DNA from: Enterobacterales bacterium CwR94
GTDB lineage: Bacteria > Pseudomonadota > Gammaproteobacteria > Enterobacterales > Enterobacteriaceae
Length of the DNA: 64,000 bases
Direction: 5' to 3'
Assembly: GCA_002837195.1 (NCBI GenBank)
Contig: KZ478062.1
Coordinates: 1 to 64,000 of the forward strand
In this document: positions 34,423-43,559 of the stretch, piece by piece
How positions within the stretch are numbered: the first letter of the stretch is position 1
Layout of the letters: each line of letters begins with the position of its first letter
Program-made: the position numbers and the translations under genes
The notes under the pieces: generated by a model
What the model was told of the DNA's origin: nothing
Database searches by the model: none
The model's input: the letters and a program-made list of their open reading frames with translations, nothing else

Positions 34423-35385
34423 ATGGCTGCAACCAAGCCGAATTTTAAAGCACCGGGTAAGCAAGGCGATGTTCTGTTCAGCGCGATCGTTAAACTGGCC
34501 GCGCTGATTGTGTTGCTGCTCATGGGTGGCATCATCGTCTCTCTGATTTTCTCCTCCTGGCCGAGCATTCAGAAATTTGGTTTCTCCTTTTTGTGGACCA
34601 AAAACTGGGATGCCCCTAACCAAGAATTTGGTGCGCTGGTACCGATTTACGGCACCATCGTGACCTCTCTGATCGCCCTGATCATTGCCGTACCGGTGAG
34701 TTTTGGTATCGCCCTGTTTCTAACCGAGCTAGCCCCTGGCTGGCTGCGTCGTCCGCTGGGTACCGCGATCGAATTACTGGCAGCGATACCGAGTATTGTT
34801 TACGGCATGTGGGGATTGTTTATCTTTGCCCCGCTGTTTGCTGAGTATTTCCAGACACCGGTCGGGAATGTTCTGTCCAACATTCCTTTTGTCGGTGCGC
34901 TGTTCTCCGGCCCAGCCTTCGGTATTGGTATTCTGGCGGCGGGCGTGATTTTGGCCATTATGATCATCCCGTACATTGCCTCGGTCATGCGTGACGTATT
35001 CGAGCAAACGCCGGTGATGATGAAAGAGTCGGCCTACGGCATTGGCTGTACGACGTGGGAAGTGATCTGGCGTATCGTGCTGCCGTTCACCAAAAATGGG
35101 GTGATTGGCGGCATTATGTTGGGCTTAGGGCGCGCGTTGGGGGAAACCATGGCGGTGACCTTCATCATCGGTAACACCTACCAGCTCGACAGCGCCTCGC
35201 TGTACATGCCGGGTAACAGTATTACCTCAGCACTGGCTAATGAATTTGCGGAAGCCGAAGAGGGTATTCACACCGCTGCGCTGATGGAACTGGGCCTGAT
35301 CCTGTTTGTGATTACCTTTATCGTATTGGCGATTTCTAAGTTTATGGTTATGCGCCTCGCGAAAAATGAAGGAGCACGCTCATGA
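34423..35385 (+). CDS. pstC: Phosphate ABC transporter permease PstC
   Basis: A 320-residue inner-membrane permease with six membrane segments, one of two forming the phosphate channel. The binding-protein-dependent transport EAA loop is seen as [25 protein letters not shown]. The stop overlaps the pstA start by 4 bp (ATGA), coupling their translation. Confidence 0.96.
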   Translation: MAATKPNFKAPGKQGDVLFSAIVKLAALIVLLLMGGIIVSLIFSSWPSIQKFGFSFLWTKNWDAPNQEFGALVPIYGTIVTSLIALIIAVPVSFGIALFLTELAPGWLRRPLGTAIELLAAIPSIVYGMWGLFIFAPLFAEYFQTPVGNVLSNIPFVGALFSGPAFGIGILAAGVILAIMIIPYIASVMRDVFEQTPVMMKESAYGIGCTTWEVIWRIVLPFTKNGVIGGIMLGLGRALGETMAVTFIIGNTYQLDSASLYMPGNSITSALANEFAEAEEGIHTAALMELGLILFVITFIVLAISKFMVMRLAKNEGARS

Positions 35386-36269
35386 CAACGATGGAACTGC
35401 AATCGACCGAAGCTTTGCAAGCTTCGCGCCGCAAGCGTCAGGCGAAGCGTTCAATGCAAAACCGCATTGCGCTTACGCTGTCGATGTCGACCATGGCGTT
35501 TGGTTTGTTCTGGCTGATTTGGATCCTGTTCACCACCATTACTAAAGGTGTTGATGGGATGTCGCTGGCGCTGTTTACCGAAATGACGCCGCCGCCAAAC
35601 ACGGCGGGCGGTGGATTGCTTAACGCAATGGTGGGCAGTGGCTTACTGATTGTCTGGGCCACCGTGATTGGTACGCCGCTGGGCATCATGGCGGGGATTT
35701 ACCTGGCTGAATACGGTCGTAGCTCCTGGCTTGCTGAAATTATCCGTTTTATTAACGATATCCTGTTGTCTGCGCCGTCTATCGTGGTTGGCCTGTTTGT
35801 TTACACTCTTATGGTGGCGCAAATGGGGCACTTCTCCGGTTGGGCGGGTGTGGTTGCGCTGGCGCTGCTGCAAATCCCTATCGTGATTCGTACAACAGAG
35901 AACATGCTCAAATTGGTACCGGATAGCCTGCGCGAAGCGAGTTACGCGTTGGGGACACCAAAGTGGAAGATGATTTCAGCCATCACGTTGAAAGCATCGG
36001 TTTCCGGGATTGTGACCGGTGTGTTGCTGGCGGTAGCGCGTATCGCGGGTGAAACCGCTCCGCTGCTGTTTACTGCACTCTCTAACCAGTTCTGGAGCAC
36101 CGACATGATGCAACCTATTGCAAACTTGCCGGTCACCATCTTTAAGTTCGCCATGAGTCCGTTTAGCGAGTGGCAAAGCCTGGCCTGGGCTGGGGTGTTA
36201 ATCATCACGGTATGTGTGCTGCTGTTGAACATCGCTGCACGTATGATTTTCACCAAAAGCAAATACTAA
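35382..36269 (+). CDS. pstA: Phosphate ABC transporter permease PstA
   Basis: A 295-residue permease pairing with PstC. The EAA loop [23 protein letters not shown] marks the PstB docking site. About six transmembrane segments follow a short basic cytoplasmic N-terminus ([14 protein letters not shown]). It sits between pstC (4-bp overlap) and pstB. Confidence 0.96.
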   Translation: MTTMELQSTEALQASRRKRQAKRSMQNRIALTLSMSTMAFGLFWLIWILFTTITKGVDGMSLALFTEMTPPPNTAGGGLLNAMVGSGLLIVWATVIGTPLGIMAGIYLAEYGRSSWLAEIIRFINDILLSAPSIVVGLFVYTLMVAQMGHFSGWAGVVALALLQIPIVIRTTENMLKLVPDSLREASYALGTPKWKMISAITLKASVSGIVTGVLLAVARIAGETAPLLFTALSNQFWSTDMMQPIANLPVTIFKFAMSPFSEWQSLAWAGVLIITVCVLLLNIAARMIFTKSKY

Positions 36270-36276
36270 TGACTAA

Positions 36277-37095
<819 letters not shown>

Positions 37096-37112
37096 TTTGG
37101 CGGGAGCCCTAA

Positions 37113-37850
37113 ATGGATAACCTGAATCTGAACAAACACATCTCCGGTCAATTCAACGCCGAGCTGGAGCATATCCGTACCCAGGTAATGACCATGGGCG
37201 GAATGGTTGAGAAGCAACTGACGGATGCCATCACGGCCATGCACAACCAGGATGCAGAGCTGGCGCAGCGTGTCATTGATGGTGACCAGCAGGTCAACAT
37301 GAAAGAGGTGGAGATTGACGAGGCGTGCGTACGCATCATCGCTAAACGTCAGCCGACGGCCAGTGATTTGCGCATGGTCATGGCGATCATCAAAACCATT
37401 TCTGAGCTGGAACGTATTGGTGACGTTGCTGAAAAAATCAGCCGTACAGCGCTGGAAAAATTCACCCAGCAGCAGCAACCGCTGTTGGTCAGCCTGGAAT
37501 CTTTAGGCCGTCACACCGTGCGGATGCTGCACGATGTGCTTGATGCCTTTGCACGTATGGATCTGGATCAGGCGATCAAAATCTATCGTGAAGATAAAAA
37601 GGTCGACCAGGAATACGAGGGCATTGTTCGTCAGTTGATGACCTACATGATGGAAGATCCTCGCACCATTCCAAGCGTATTGACGGCGTTGTTCTGTGCG
37701 CGTGCCATTGAGCGTATCGGCGATCGTTGCCAGAACATTTGCGAAATTATCTTCTACTTCGTGAAGGGACAAGATTTCCGTCACGTAGGCGGAGATGAAC
37801 TGGATAAACTGCTGTCAGGTGATGTTGACGGTAGTAACAATCCGGTGTAA
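37113..37850 (+). CDS. phoU: Phosphate signalling regulator PhoU
   Basis: A 245-residue all-helical protein with two PhoU three-helix repeats. Repeated acidic metal-binding motifs are seen as [12 protein letters not shown] (first half) and [14 protein letters not shown] (second half). It links PstSCAB to PhoR and keeps the Pho regulon off in phosphate excess. It is the last gene of the operon, 17 bp after pstB. Confidence 0.97.
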   Translation: MDNLNLNKHISGQFNAELEHIRTQVMTMGGMVEKQLTDAITAMHNQDAELAQRVIDGDQQVNMKEVEIDEACVRIIAKRQPTASDLRMVMAIIKTISELERIGDVAEKISRTALEKFTQQQQPLLVSLESLGRHTVRMLHDVLDAFARMDLDQAIKIYREDKKVDQEYEGIVRQLMTYMMEDPRTIPSVLTALFCARAIERIGDRCQNICEIIFYFVKGQDFRHVGGDELDKLLSGDVDGSNNPV

Positions 37851-37868
37851 TCCAGACAAATTAGTATC

Positions 37869-37891
37869 AGGCGGGCTCAGGCCCGCCTTTT
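37869..37891 (+). terminator. pst operon terminator
   Basis: AGGCGGGC/GCCCGCCT around a short central loop is followed by TTTTT, directly after phoU. It is a standard rho-independent terminator. Confidence 0.9.
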
Positions 37892-37967
37892 TCATGCTCC
37901 TTTCCCTGGTATCCGCTGGCTGGCGAACTTATAATCGCCGCACTTTTTTACTGTCAGGGAAAATGTC

Positions 37968-39203
37968 ATGACCAACAAGACGTCTGCAAAAGACGCAACG
38001 CCAGGAAAAGCCATGGTGGCTGCCGTCAGCGGCTATGCTATGGATGGATTCGATCTGCTGATCCTCGGTTTTATGCTGCCAGCGATAGCGGTCTCACTCT
38101 CACTCACCTCATCTGAAGCCGGTTCGCTGGTTACCTGGACGCTGATCGGTGCCGTTATCGGCGGTATTCTGTTTGGGCATCTGAGCGACCGTCTCGGACG
38201 TATTCGGGTGCTGACCTTTACCATCCTGATGTTCTCACTGTTCACCGGCCTTTGTGCGTTTGCGCAAGGGTACTGGGATCTGCTGATTTATCGCACCTTG
38301 GCGGGCATGGGTTTAGGGGGTGAATTTGGTATTGGTATGGCGCTGATCGCCGAAGCCTGGCCACCGCACAAACGTAATCGCGCCTCTGCCTGGGTGGGGA
38401 TGGGATGGCAGTTGGGTGTGCTACTGGCGGCCTTTATTACACCACCGTTGTTGGAAGTGATTGGCTGGCGTGGGATGTTCCTGGTGGGGCTGCTGCCGGC
38501 GCTGGTCTCCTTTGTGATTCGCCGCAGCATGGGTGAGCCTGAAGCCTTTACGCAAAAAGCGGCCCTGACGGAATCCCTCTCTTTCTCGCAGCGATTAAAG
38601 CTGCTGGTGAAAGATCGCCGTACCACCAAAGCCAGTTTGGGCATTTTCATCCTGTGTTCCGTGCAAAACTTTGGCTATTACGGCTTGATGATTTGGATGC
38701 CGAGTTATCTTTCCAGCCAGTTTGGTTTTTCACTCACCAAATCGGGCGTCTGGACGGCAGTCACCGTGATCGGCATGACGCTGGGTATTTGGCTGTTTGG
38801 TGTGCTGGCAGACCGCTTTGCACGTTGGAAAATCTTCCTGATTTACCAGTTCGGCGCGGTGGTGATGGTGGTGCTGTATGCGCAGTTAAGCGATCCCACC
38901 CTGATGCTGTTTACCGGTGCGGTGATGGGCATGTTTGTTAACGGCATGATTGGCGGCTATGGCGCACTGATTTCCGATACTTTCCCGGTTGAAGCACGGG
39001 CGACTGCGCAAAACGTCCTGTTTAATCTGGGACGTGGCGTTGGCGGCTTTGGCCCCTTAGTGATTGGTATGCTGGTGGCACAATGGTCATTCGCGGCGGC
39101 GATCACACTGTTGGCGCTTATCTACCTGTTGGATATTTTGGCGACGCTGTTCCTGTTGCCGAAAAAGCAGGGAGGTGAGGATACGCTGGGCGCCATCGGC
39201 TAA
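37968..39203 (+). CDS. MFS transporter, aromatic acid:H+ symporter-like (AAHS/sialate group)
   Basis: A 411-residue 12-segment MFS carrier. The N-terminal signature MDGFDLLILGFMLPAI (residues 25-40) and loop 2-3 motif GHLSDRLGRIR fit the AAHS and NanT-like group of proton symporters. A second GVLADRFARWK motif marks the C-terminal half. I do not recognise an E. coli orthologue at this site, where E. coli carries bgl genes after phoU. The substrate cannot be told from sequence; an organic or aromatic acid is the likeliest class. It is monocistronic between terminators. Confidence 0.8.
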   Translation: MTNKTSAKDATPGKAMVAAVSGYAMDGFDLLILGFMLPAIAVSLSLTSSEAGSLVTWTLIGAVIGGILFGHLSDRLGRIRVLTFTILMFSLFTGLCAFAQGYWDLLIYRTLAGMGLGGEFGIGMALIAEAWPPHKRNRASAWVGMGWQLGVLLAAFITPPLLEVIGWRGMFLVGLLPALVSFVIRRSMGEPEAFTQKAALTESLSFSQRLKLLVKDRRTTKASLGIFILCSVQNFGYYGLMIWMPSYLSSQFGFSLTKSGVWTAVTVIGMTLGIWLFGVLADRFARWKIFLIYQFGAVVMVVLYAQLSDPTLMLFTGAVMGMFVNGMIGGYGALISDTFPVEARATAQNVLFNLGRGVGGFGPLVIGMLVAQWSFAAAITLLALIYLLDILATLFLLPKKQGGEDTLGAIG

Positions 39204-39210
39204 TCTCTCG

Positions 39211-39238
39211 GTGTCCTCCCATTTGGATGGGAGGACAC
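39211..39238. terminator. Convergent hairpin between the MFS gene and yieH
   Basis: A 12-bp perfect stem, GTGTCCTCCCAT/ATGGGAGGACAC, with a 4-nt TTGG loop fills the 43-bp gap between converging genes. It lacks a long U-run on either strand, but its stability and place fit a shared terminator. Confidence 0.7.
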
Positions 39239-39246
39239 GCGCCCTC

Positions 39247-39918
39247 TTACGCGTGATTGACCAACGTCCATCCACGCGCTGCCCACAGCGCAGGCAATTG
39301 CGCTAACTCCGTAAAGGTGGTCACTAGCGGATGGTGTAAGGGGGGATTATGGCTATCAGCGCAGAAGTAAAACACCGGAATGCCTGCCGCAATACCTGCC
39401 TTCGCACCCGCTTCAGAATCATCAATTAAAATACATTCGGTAATATCGACCTGCATTTTATCCGCCGCGTGATGCATAAGGTCAGGATCGGGTTTCCAGC
39501 GTTGGATATCGTAACCGCTGTACAACCGATCACCAAAAGCCTCCAGCATGCCGGTCAGACCTAATGAATGCTGCATCTTCTTAACGGTGCCATTAGACAC
39601 GGTGCAAATCGGGACACACATGCTTTTGATCAGCGCCTGTGCGCCAGCAATCGGCTGTAGCTGTTCATCAAACAAGCGGGCCACTTCGGCGCGATAGGCG
39701 GGTTCAAATTCTGTCATTGGAATCACCGCGCCGTGTTGTTTCAGCACATCTGCCACAATGTCGTAAAGTTTTACGCCTTTGTATTTCTCAAACATCTCTT
39801 GCAGTGAGAGTTCAATGCCCCATTTTGCAAAGGTGGTGACATAGCCTTCGGTACAAAGGCGCTCACTGTCTACCAGAGTGCCATCGCAGTCAAAAAACAC
39901 GCACTTTACGGTCATCAT
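39247..39918 (-). CDS. yieH: HAD-superfamily sugar-phosphate phosphatase YieH
   Basis: A 223-residue HAD hydrolase. Motif I is FFDCDGTLVDSE (residues 8-19) with the nucleophile D10, and motif III/IV is KPDPDLMHHAADKM with CILIDDSEAGAKAG. E. coli YieH (221 residues) hydrolyses 6-phosphogluconate and similar sugar phosphates in vitro. It is divergent from adeP, as in E. coli, where the two are neighbours. Confidence 0.9.
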   Translation of the reverse strand: MMTVKCVFFDCDGTLVDSERLCTEGYVTTFAKWGIELSLQEMFEKYKGVKLYDIVADVLKQHGAVIPMTEFEPAYRAEVARLFDEQLQPIAGAQALIKSMCVPICTVSNGTVKKMQHSLGLTGMLEAFGDRLYSGYDIQRWKPDPDLMHHAADKMQVDITECILIDDSEAGAKAGIAAGIPVFYFCADSHNPPLHHPLVTTFTELAQLPALWAARGWTLVNHA

Positions 39919-40127
39919 TTTTCCCGTCTGTCGGTGAAATCAACCTTCACTTTACGGCTTTCAAACAGAAATGCGACCAGCAATTGTCAACTTCCGTTAA
40001 TGGCAGGGTAATCTGCGGCGAACGTGCGGCAAAAAGGGGGGATATTTTATTTGTGAGCGGCATCAAATCTCAGGGTTTTGGGGTAGGATAGCCGACGAAT
40101 ATAATTGCCACCTTCAGGGCCCGCTTC
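39919..40127. promoter_or_regulatory. Divergent yieH/adeP promoter region
   Basis: A 209-bp gap with a TATAAT (40100-40105) 22 bp upstream of adeP, a likely -10 element without a strong -35. I looked for a PurR palindrome because adeP carries purines and did not find a convincing one. Confidence 0.45.
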
Positions 40128-41441
40128 ATGAATAATTCAGGTTTGTTGCAGCGCATCTTCAAGCTGCAAGAGCATGGAACCACCGTCCGCACGGAAGTGA
40201 TTGCCGGTATCACCACTTTTCTCACCATGGTGTATATCGTTTTTGTTAATCCTCAAATCTTAGGCGTTGCAGGCATGGACACCCAGGCGGTGTTTGTGAC
40301 CACCTGCCTGATTGCTGCATTCGGCAGTATCTTGATGGGGTTAATCGCCAACCTTCCTGTTGCGTTAGCACCTGCGATGGGCCTGAACGCCTTCTTTGCG
40401 TTTGTGGTCGTGGGCGCCATGGGCGTTTCCTGGCAGATGGGCATGGGCGCAATTTTTTGGGGAGCCGTGGGTCTGCTCATTCTGACCCTGTTACGCGTGC
40501 GTTATTGGATGATTGCCAATATTCCCGTCAGCCTGCGCGTGGGAATTGCGTCCGGTATCGGCTTATTGATTGCCATGATCGGGCTTAAAAATGCCGGTAT
40601 CATCGTACCGAATAAAGACACGCTGGTGATGGTCGGTGACCTCACCTCACACGGTGTGCTGTTAGGGGCACTGGGCTTCTTTATTATCGCCATTCTGGCT
40701 TCGCGTAATGTGCATATCGCCGTACTGGTTTCCATTGTGGTCACCACGTTGATAGGTATGGTACTCGGCGATGTTAAGTTTAACGGCGTATTTTCTCTGC
40801 CGAGCGGTATCGGTAATGTGGTGGGCCAGGTTGATCTCGCGGGTGCATTGAACCTCAGCATGGCGGGGATCATCTTCTCCTTTATGCTGGTGAATCTGTT
40901 TGATTCATCCGGCACCCTGATTGGCGTGACGGATAAAGCGGGCTTAGCGGATGAAAACGGCAAGTTCCCGCGCATGAAACAAGCGCTGTACGTGGACAGC
41001 GTCAGTTCGGTCGCCGGTTCGTTTATCGGAACCTCGTCTGTCACCGCCTATATCGAAAGTTCATCGGGCGTTTCCGTGGGTGGACGTACCGGGCTGATGG
41101 CGGTGGTCACCGGTATCCTGTTCCTGTTGGTGATGTTCTTGTCACCGCTGGCGGGCATTGTTCCGGCCTATGCGACGGCGGGTGCGCTGATTTACGTCGG
41201 CGTGTTAATGACCTCCAGCCTGTCGCGCGTGAAGTGGGATGATTTGACCGAAGCGGTGCCGGCATTCGTCACGGCCGCAATGATGCCGTTCAGTTTCTCA
41301 ATTACTGAAGGCATTGCGCTGGGCTTTATCTCTTACTGTGTGATGAAGCTGGGCACCGGACGCTGGCGCGAAATCAGCCCGTGCGTGATCGTGGTTGCCC
41401 TGTTATTCGTGCTAAAAATTGTGTTTGTCGACGGACACTAA
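40128..41441 (+). CDS. adeP: Adenine permease AdeP (NCS2/AzgA family)
   Basis: A 437-residue membrane protein with about 12-14 segments. The substrate-site motifs NLPVALAPAMGLNAFFAF and SFIGTSSVTAYIESSSGVSVGGRTGL are diagnostic of the AzgA-like purine permeases. It is close to E. coli AdeP (YieG, 445 residues), a high-affinity adenine:proton symporter, and slightly shorter at the N-terminus. It ends at a strong terminator, beyond which conserved synteny stops. Confidence 0.94.
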   Translation: MNNSGLLQRIFKLQEHGTTVRTEVIAGITTFLTMVYIVFVNPQILGVAGMDTQAVFVTTCLIAAFGSILMGLIANLPVALAPAMGLNAFFAFVVVGAMGVSWQMGMGAIFWGAVGLLILTLLRVRYWMIANIPVSLRVGIASGIGLLIAMIGLKNAGIIVPNKDTLVMVGDLTSHGVLLGALGFFIIAILASRNVHIAVLVSIVVTTLIGMVLGDVKFNGVFSLPSGIGNVVGQVDLAGALNLSMAGIIFSFMLVNLFDSSGTLIGVTDKAGLADENGKFPRMKQALYVDSVSSVAGSFIGTSSVTAYIESSSGVSVGGRTGLMAVVTGILFLLVMFLSPLAGIVPAYATAGALIYVGVLMTSSLSRVKWDDLTEAVPAFVTAAMMPFSFSITEGIALGFISYCVMKLGTGRWREISPCVIVVALLFVLKIVFVDGH

Positions 41442-41449
41442 AAAATCAA

Positions 41450-41473
41450 ACGGGGCCAGTCTGGCCCCGTTTT
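41450..41473 (+). terminator. adeP terminator
   Basis: ACGGGGCCAG/CTGGCCCCGT, a 10-bp perfect repeat around one central base, is followed by TTTT. It ends adeP and marks the left border of the accessory region. Confidence 0.9.
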
Positions 41474-41896
41474 AGTATTCATCAATGCAAGACTTTATAG
41501 GCACTTCTTAACAGCAATTATATATTCTATCCTTTCTATCCTTTCTATCCTTTCTATCCTTTCTATCCTTTCTATCCTTTCTGTTTTTCTATGCTGATAC
41601 AGTGATAAAACAGTCTCTTTATTTTCATTTGAGTCTAAAAAAAACACCAAAGTGTAATTATCACTACTGCCGAATTTTATGCAATATCGCGAATTAGCAG
41701 GCGTGATTTTAATTGTGTTTAATGCTTTTTATATGGGTGTTACTGGTTAGATTAACCTTTATTAAAATAACAACTTTAAAAAAACTTATTTTTAATGTGT
41801 GATTGGTTGATTGTTTTAGAAGTAAAGTAAACCCTATCACCAGGGCGGTTTTAAAGATTTATATTGAATGGTCTTTATCCAAGATGGAGAGAGCAC
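41474..41896. other. AT-rich gap upstream of the GNAT-GT28-radical SAM operon
   Basis: After the adeP terminator, about 420 bp contain no convincing gene. The left part holds the 9-bp tandem repeat. The rest (41590-41860) is very AT-rich, with many T and A runs, typical of an H-NS-silenced promoter of an acquired operon. A 23-codon frame at 41679-41750 encodes a hydrophobic peptide but has no Shine-Dalgarno. No clear -35/-10 pair stands out. Confidence 0.6.
41527..41580. repeat. Tandem repeat: CTATCCTTT x 6
   Basis: Six perfect head-to-tail copies of the 9-bp unit CTATCCTTT, followed by the degenerate continuation CTGTTTTTCTATG. The unit is pyrimidine-only except for one A, so the strands are strongly biased (GAAAGGATA-type purine tract on the other strand). 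It lies in a non-coding gap about 320 bp before the GNAT gene. Perfect short repeats of this kind can change copy number by slippage. Confidence 0.97.
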
Positions 41897-42493
41897 ATGG
41901 ATAAAATTACGCAGCATAAGACGCTAATGGATAAGGTTATGAAAGGGACCCGCCATCTGCAAAGAAAAAGTATTACTACAGAAAGCCTGCGATTTGACCA
42001 ACAACAGAAGGATTTCATTTCAGCCTCAATGGCTCAGGATGCTTGTGAGGAGGTGATTCGTACTCTCGATTTCCATCACGATTGCCAGCGGATGGGCCTT
42101 GATGATGGACGTCGCTACTGGTGTTTCAAACAAGAAGGAAAAATCATAGGATTAACCGGCTACCACTACCGCTTGTGGGATCACCCAGATATCGTTTGGT
42201 CAGCCTGGTTTGTTGCTGCACCGGATGCTGCAGCCATGACCAAGTTGGGTATGATTTATAACAATATGTATGTTTGCCTGACACAGACTCGCTTTAGCAT
42301 GATGTATATTGAACTACTTGGGGATGGTACCGACTCAAATATCTATAATATTTTTAAGGCTCTCGGATTGGAAGAAATTGCCACTTTCCACGATTTCCAC
42401 GGTCATAATAAAGACATGGTTGTCATGAAAATAAACCTCAACGAATTGCGCGAATTCAGCAGGAAAGAATATGGTATTGATACTATATGTTGA
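41897..42493 (+). CDS. GNAT-like N-acyltransferase, first gene of the accessory operon
   Basis: A 198-residue soluble protein. Residues 74-180 follow the GNAT fold: a strand pair (YWCFKQEGKIIGLTGYHYR, DIVWSAWFVAAP), a helix, then the C-terminal strand-helix-strand MMYIELLGDG...IFKALGLEEIATF. The pattern of acyl-CoA-binding residues is weak, so the enzyme activity is a tentative call. I start it at 41897 because GGAGAGAG precedes this ATG; an upstream in-frame ATG at 41864 lacks one. Its 3' end overlaps the glycosyltransferase by 23 bp. Base composition is more AT-rich than the core genes. Confidence 0.65.
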   Translation: MDKITQHKTLMDKVMKGTRHLQRKSITTESLRFDQQQKDFISASMAQDACEEVIRTLDFHHDCQRMGLDDGRRYWCFKQEGKIIGLTGYHYRLWDHPDIVWSAWFVAAPDAAAMTKLGMIYNNMYVCLTQTRFSMMYIELLGDGTDSNIYNIFKALGLEEIATFHDFHGHNKDMVVMKINLNELREFSRKEYGIDTIC

Positions 42494-43559
42494 GTCGGGG
42501 GCAGGGTCGTTGACTTTGGCAAGAAATGTTCAACATGCATTGAATGAACAAAGTATTGAAAATAAAATCATCTCACTCCATGAATTATTACCGGTATGGG
42601 TAAATAAGTTGCTATTTAGTCATTATGAAAACTGGTGTGTTGAGAATAAGGGATATTTTAAGGCGATATTTAAAAGTCCGTGGTTTTATCCTGTTTTGTA
42701 CCGGCTGCTGCCATTAATTATGCGTTGTAAGGGTGTGGGTCAAGACAAAGATGTTCCGCATCAACTGCAAAGTGCTGATGCGATTGTGAGTTGCAGCTTC
42801 TTTTGCGGCTGGTTTTCCCGTTATTGGCTCAACAAAAGCGGCAGAACAATCCCGCTTTACGGTGTATTGGGTGATTACGCAGTATCCCCCGGTTGGCAGC
42901 TTCACATTGATATGTTGTTTGTCCCCTATTCTTTCAACAGCCCTGTCTTTAAAGCGATTTGCCGCAAAGGAGGAAAGCTGATGGTGTCTGGTATTCCAGC
43001 ATATCTGCGTCCGTCCAATGCGCCTGAAGAGAAAGGATGCGTCATGCTGAGCGGCGGCGGGTGGGGACTGCAAATTAATACAGACACCGTTGAGGCATTA
43101 CTGGCACTGCCCGTGCTTCATCGACTCATTGTGTTATGCGGAACAAACACTCCTTTATATGAAGCTATGTGTGCCCGTTTTGTTGAGCCAATAAAGCTTA
43201 AACGATTGGAAGTGCACTCTTGGACACGGGATATATCCAACCTTTATGCCCGAGCGGAGGCTGTTATTACAAAAGCGGGAGGGCTGACCCTGACCGAAGC
43301 TGCGCTTTCAGGAAAACCGCTCATTATTAACGGTTACTTACCCGGCCACGAAGAAGAAAACATGCGTGTGTTTCTGCGCAACAACGCAGCGCTCTATGCC
43401 CAAGATGACCAGGCGCTGGTGAGTACAGTCAGTGCGGTATTAACCAATAAGTTGCTGACCTGCGAGTTGAAAAGGCAAGCTGCCACGTTGGTTAATGATC
43501 AAGCTGGTAATGTGATATGTGAACAGATTAAGAAGGATTTGAACTATGTGGACGCGTAA
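42471..43559 (+). CDS. GT28-family glycosyltransferase, MGDG synthase/UgtP-like
   Basis: A 362-residue protein with a two-domain GT-B layout. The N-terminus starts ILYVESGAGSLTLAR, equivalent to the glycine loop of MGDG synthases. GDYAVSPGW (134-142) resembles their TDY..H..W segment. The C-terminal UDP-sugar site is KAGGLTLTEAALSGKPLI (268-285) with PGHEEEN (291-297), very like the PGQEEEN of diacylglycerol glucosyltransferases. These families add a hexose from a UDP-sugar to a lipid or to another acceptor; the acceptor here is unknown. AGGA at 42461-42464 supports the start. It overlaps both neighbours, so all three proteins are probably made together. Confidence 0.82.
   Translation: MVLILYVESGAGSLTLARNVQHALNEQSIENKIISLHELLPVWVNKLLFSHYENWCVENKGYFKAIFKSPWFYPVLYRLLPLIMRCKGVGQDKDVPHQLQSADAIVSCSFFCGWFSRYWLNKSGRTIPLYGVLGDYAVSPGWQLHIDMLFVPYSFNSPVFKAICRKGGKLMVSGIPAYLRPSNAPEEKGCVMLSGGGWGLQINTDTVEALLALPVLHRLIVLCGTNTPLYEAMCARFVEPIKLKRLEVHSWTRDISNLYARAEAVITKAGGLTLTEAALSGKPLIINGYLPGHEEENMRVFLRNNAALYAQDDQALVSTVSAVLTNKLLTCELKRQAATLVNDQAGNVICEQIKKDLNYVDA

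Noticed and set aside
41527-41580. CRISPR-like array
   Set aside because: The units are only 9 bp and contiguous with no spacers, so this is a simple tandem repeat.
41679-41750. 23-codon hydrophobic frame as a RiPP precursor or leader peptide
   Set aside because: No Shine-Dalgarno sequence, no conserved core, and located in an AT-rich gap where such frames arise by chance; listed only as an observation.
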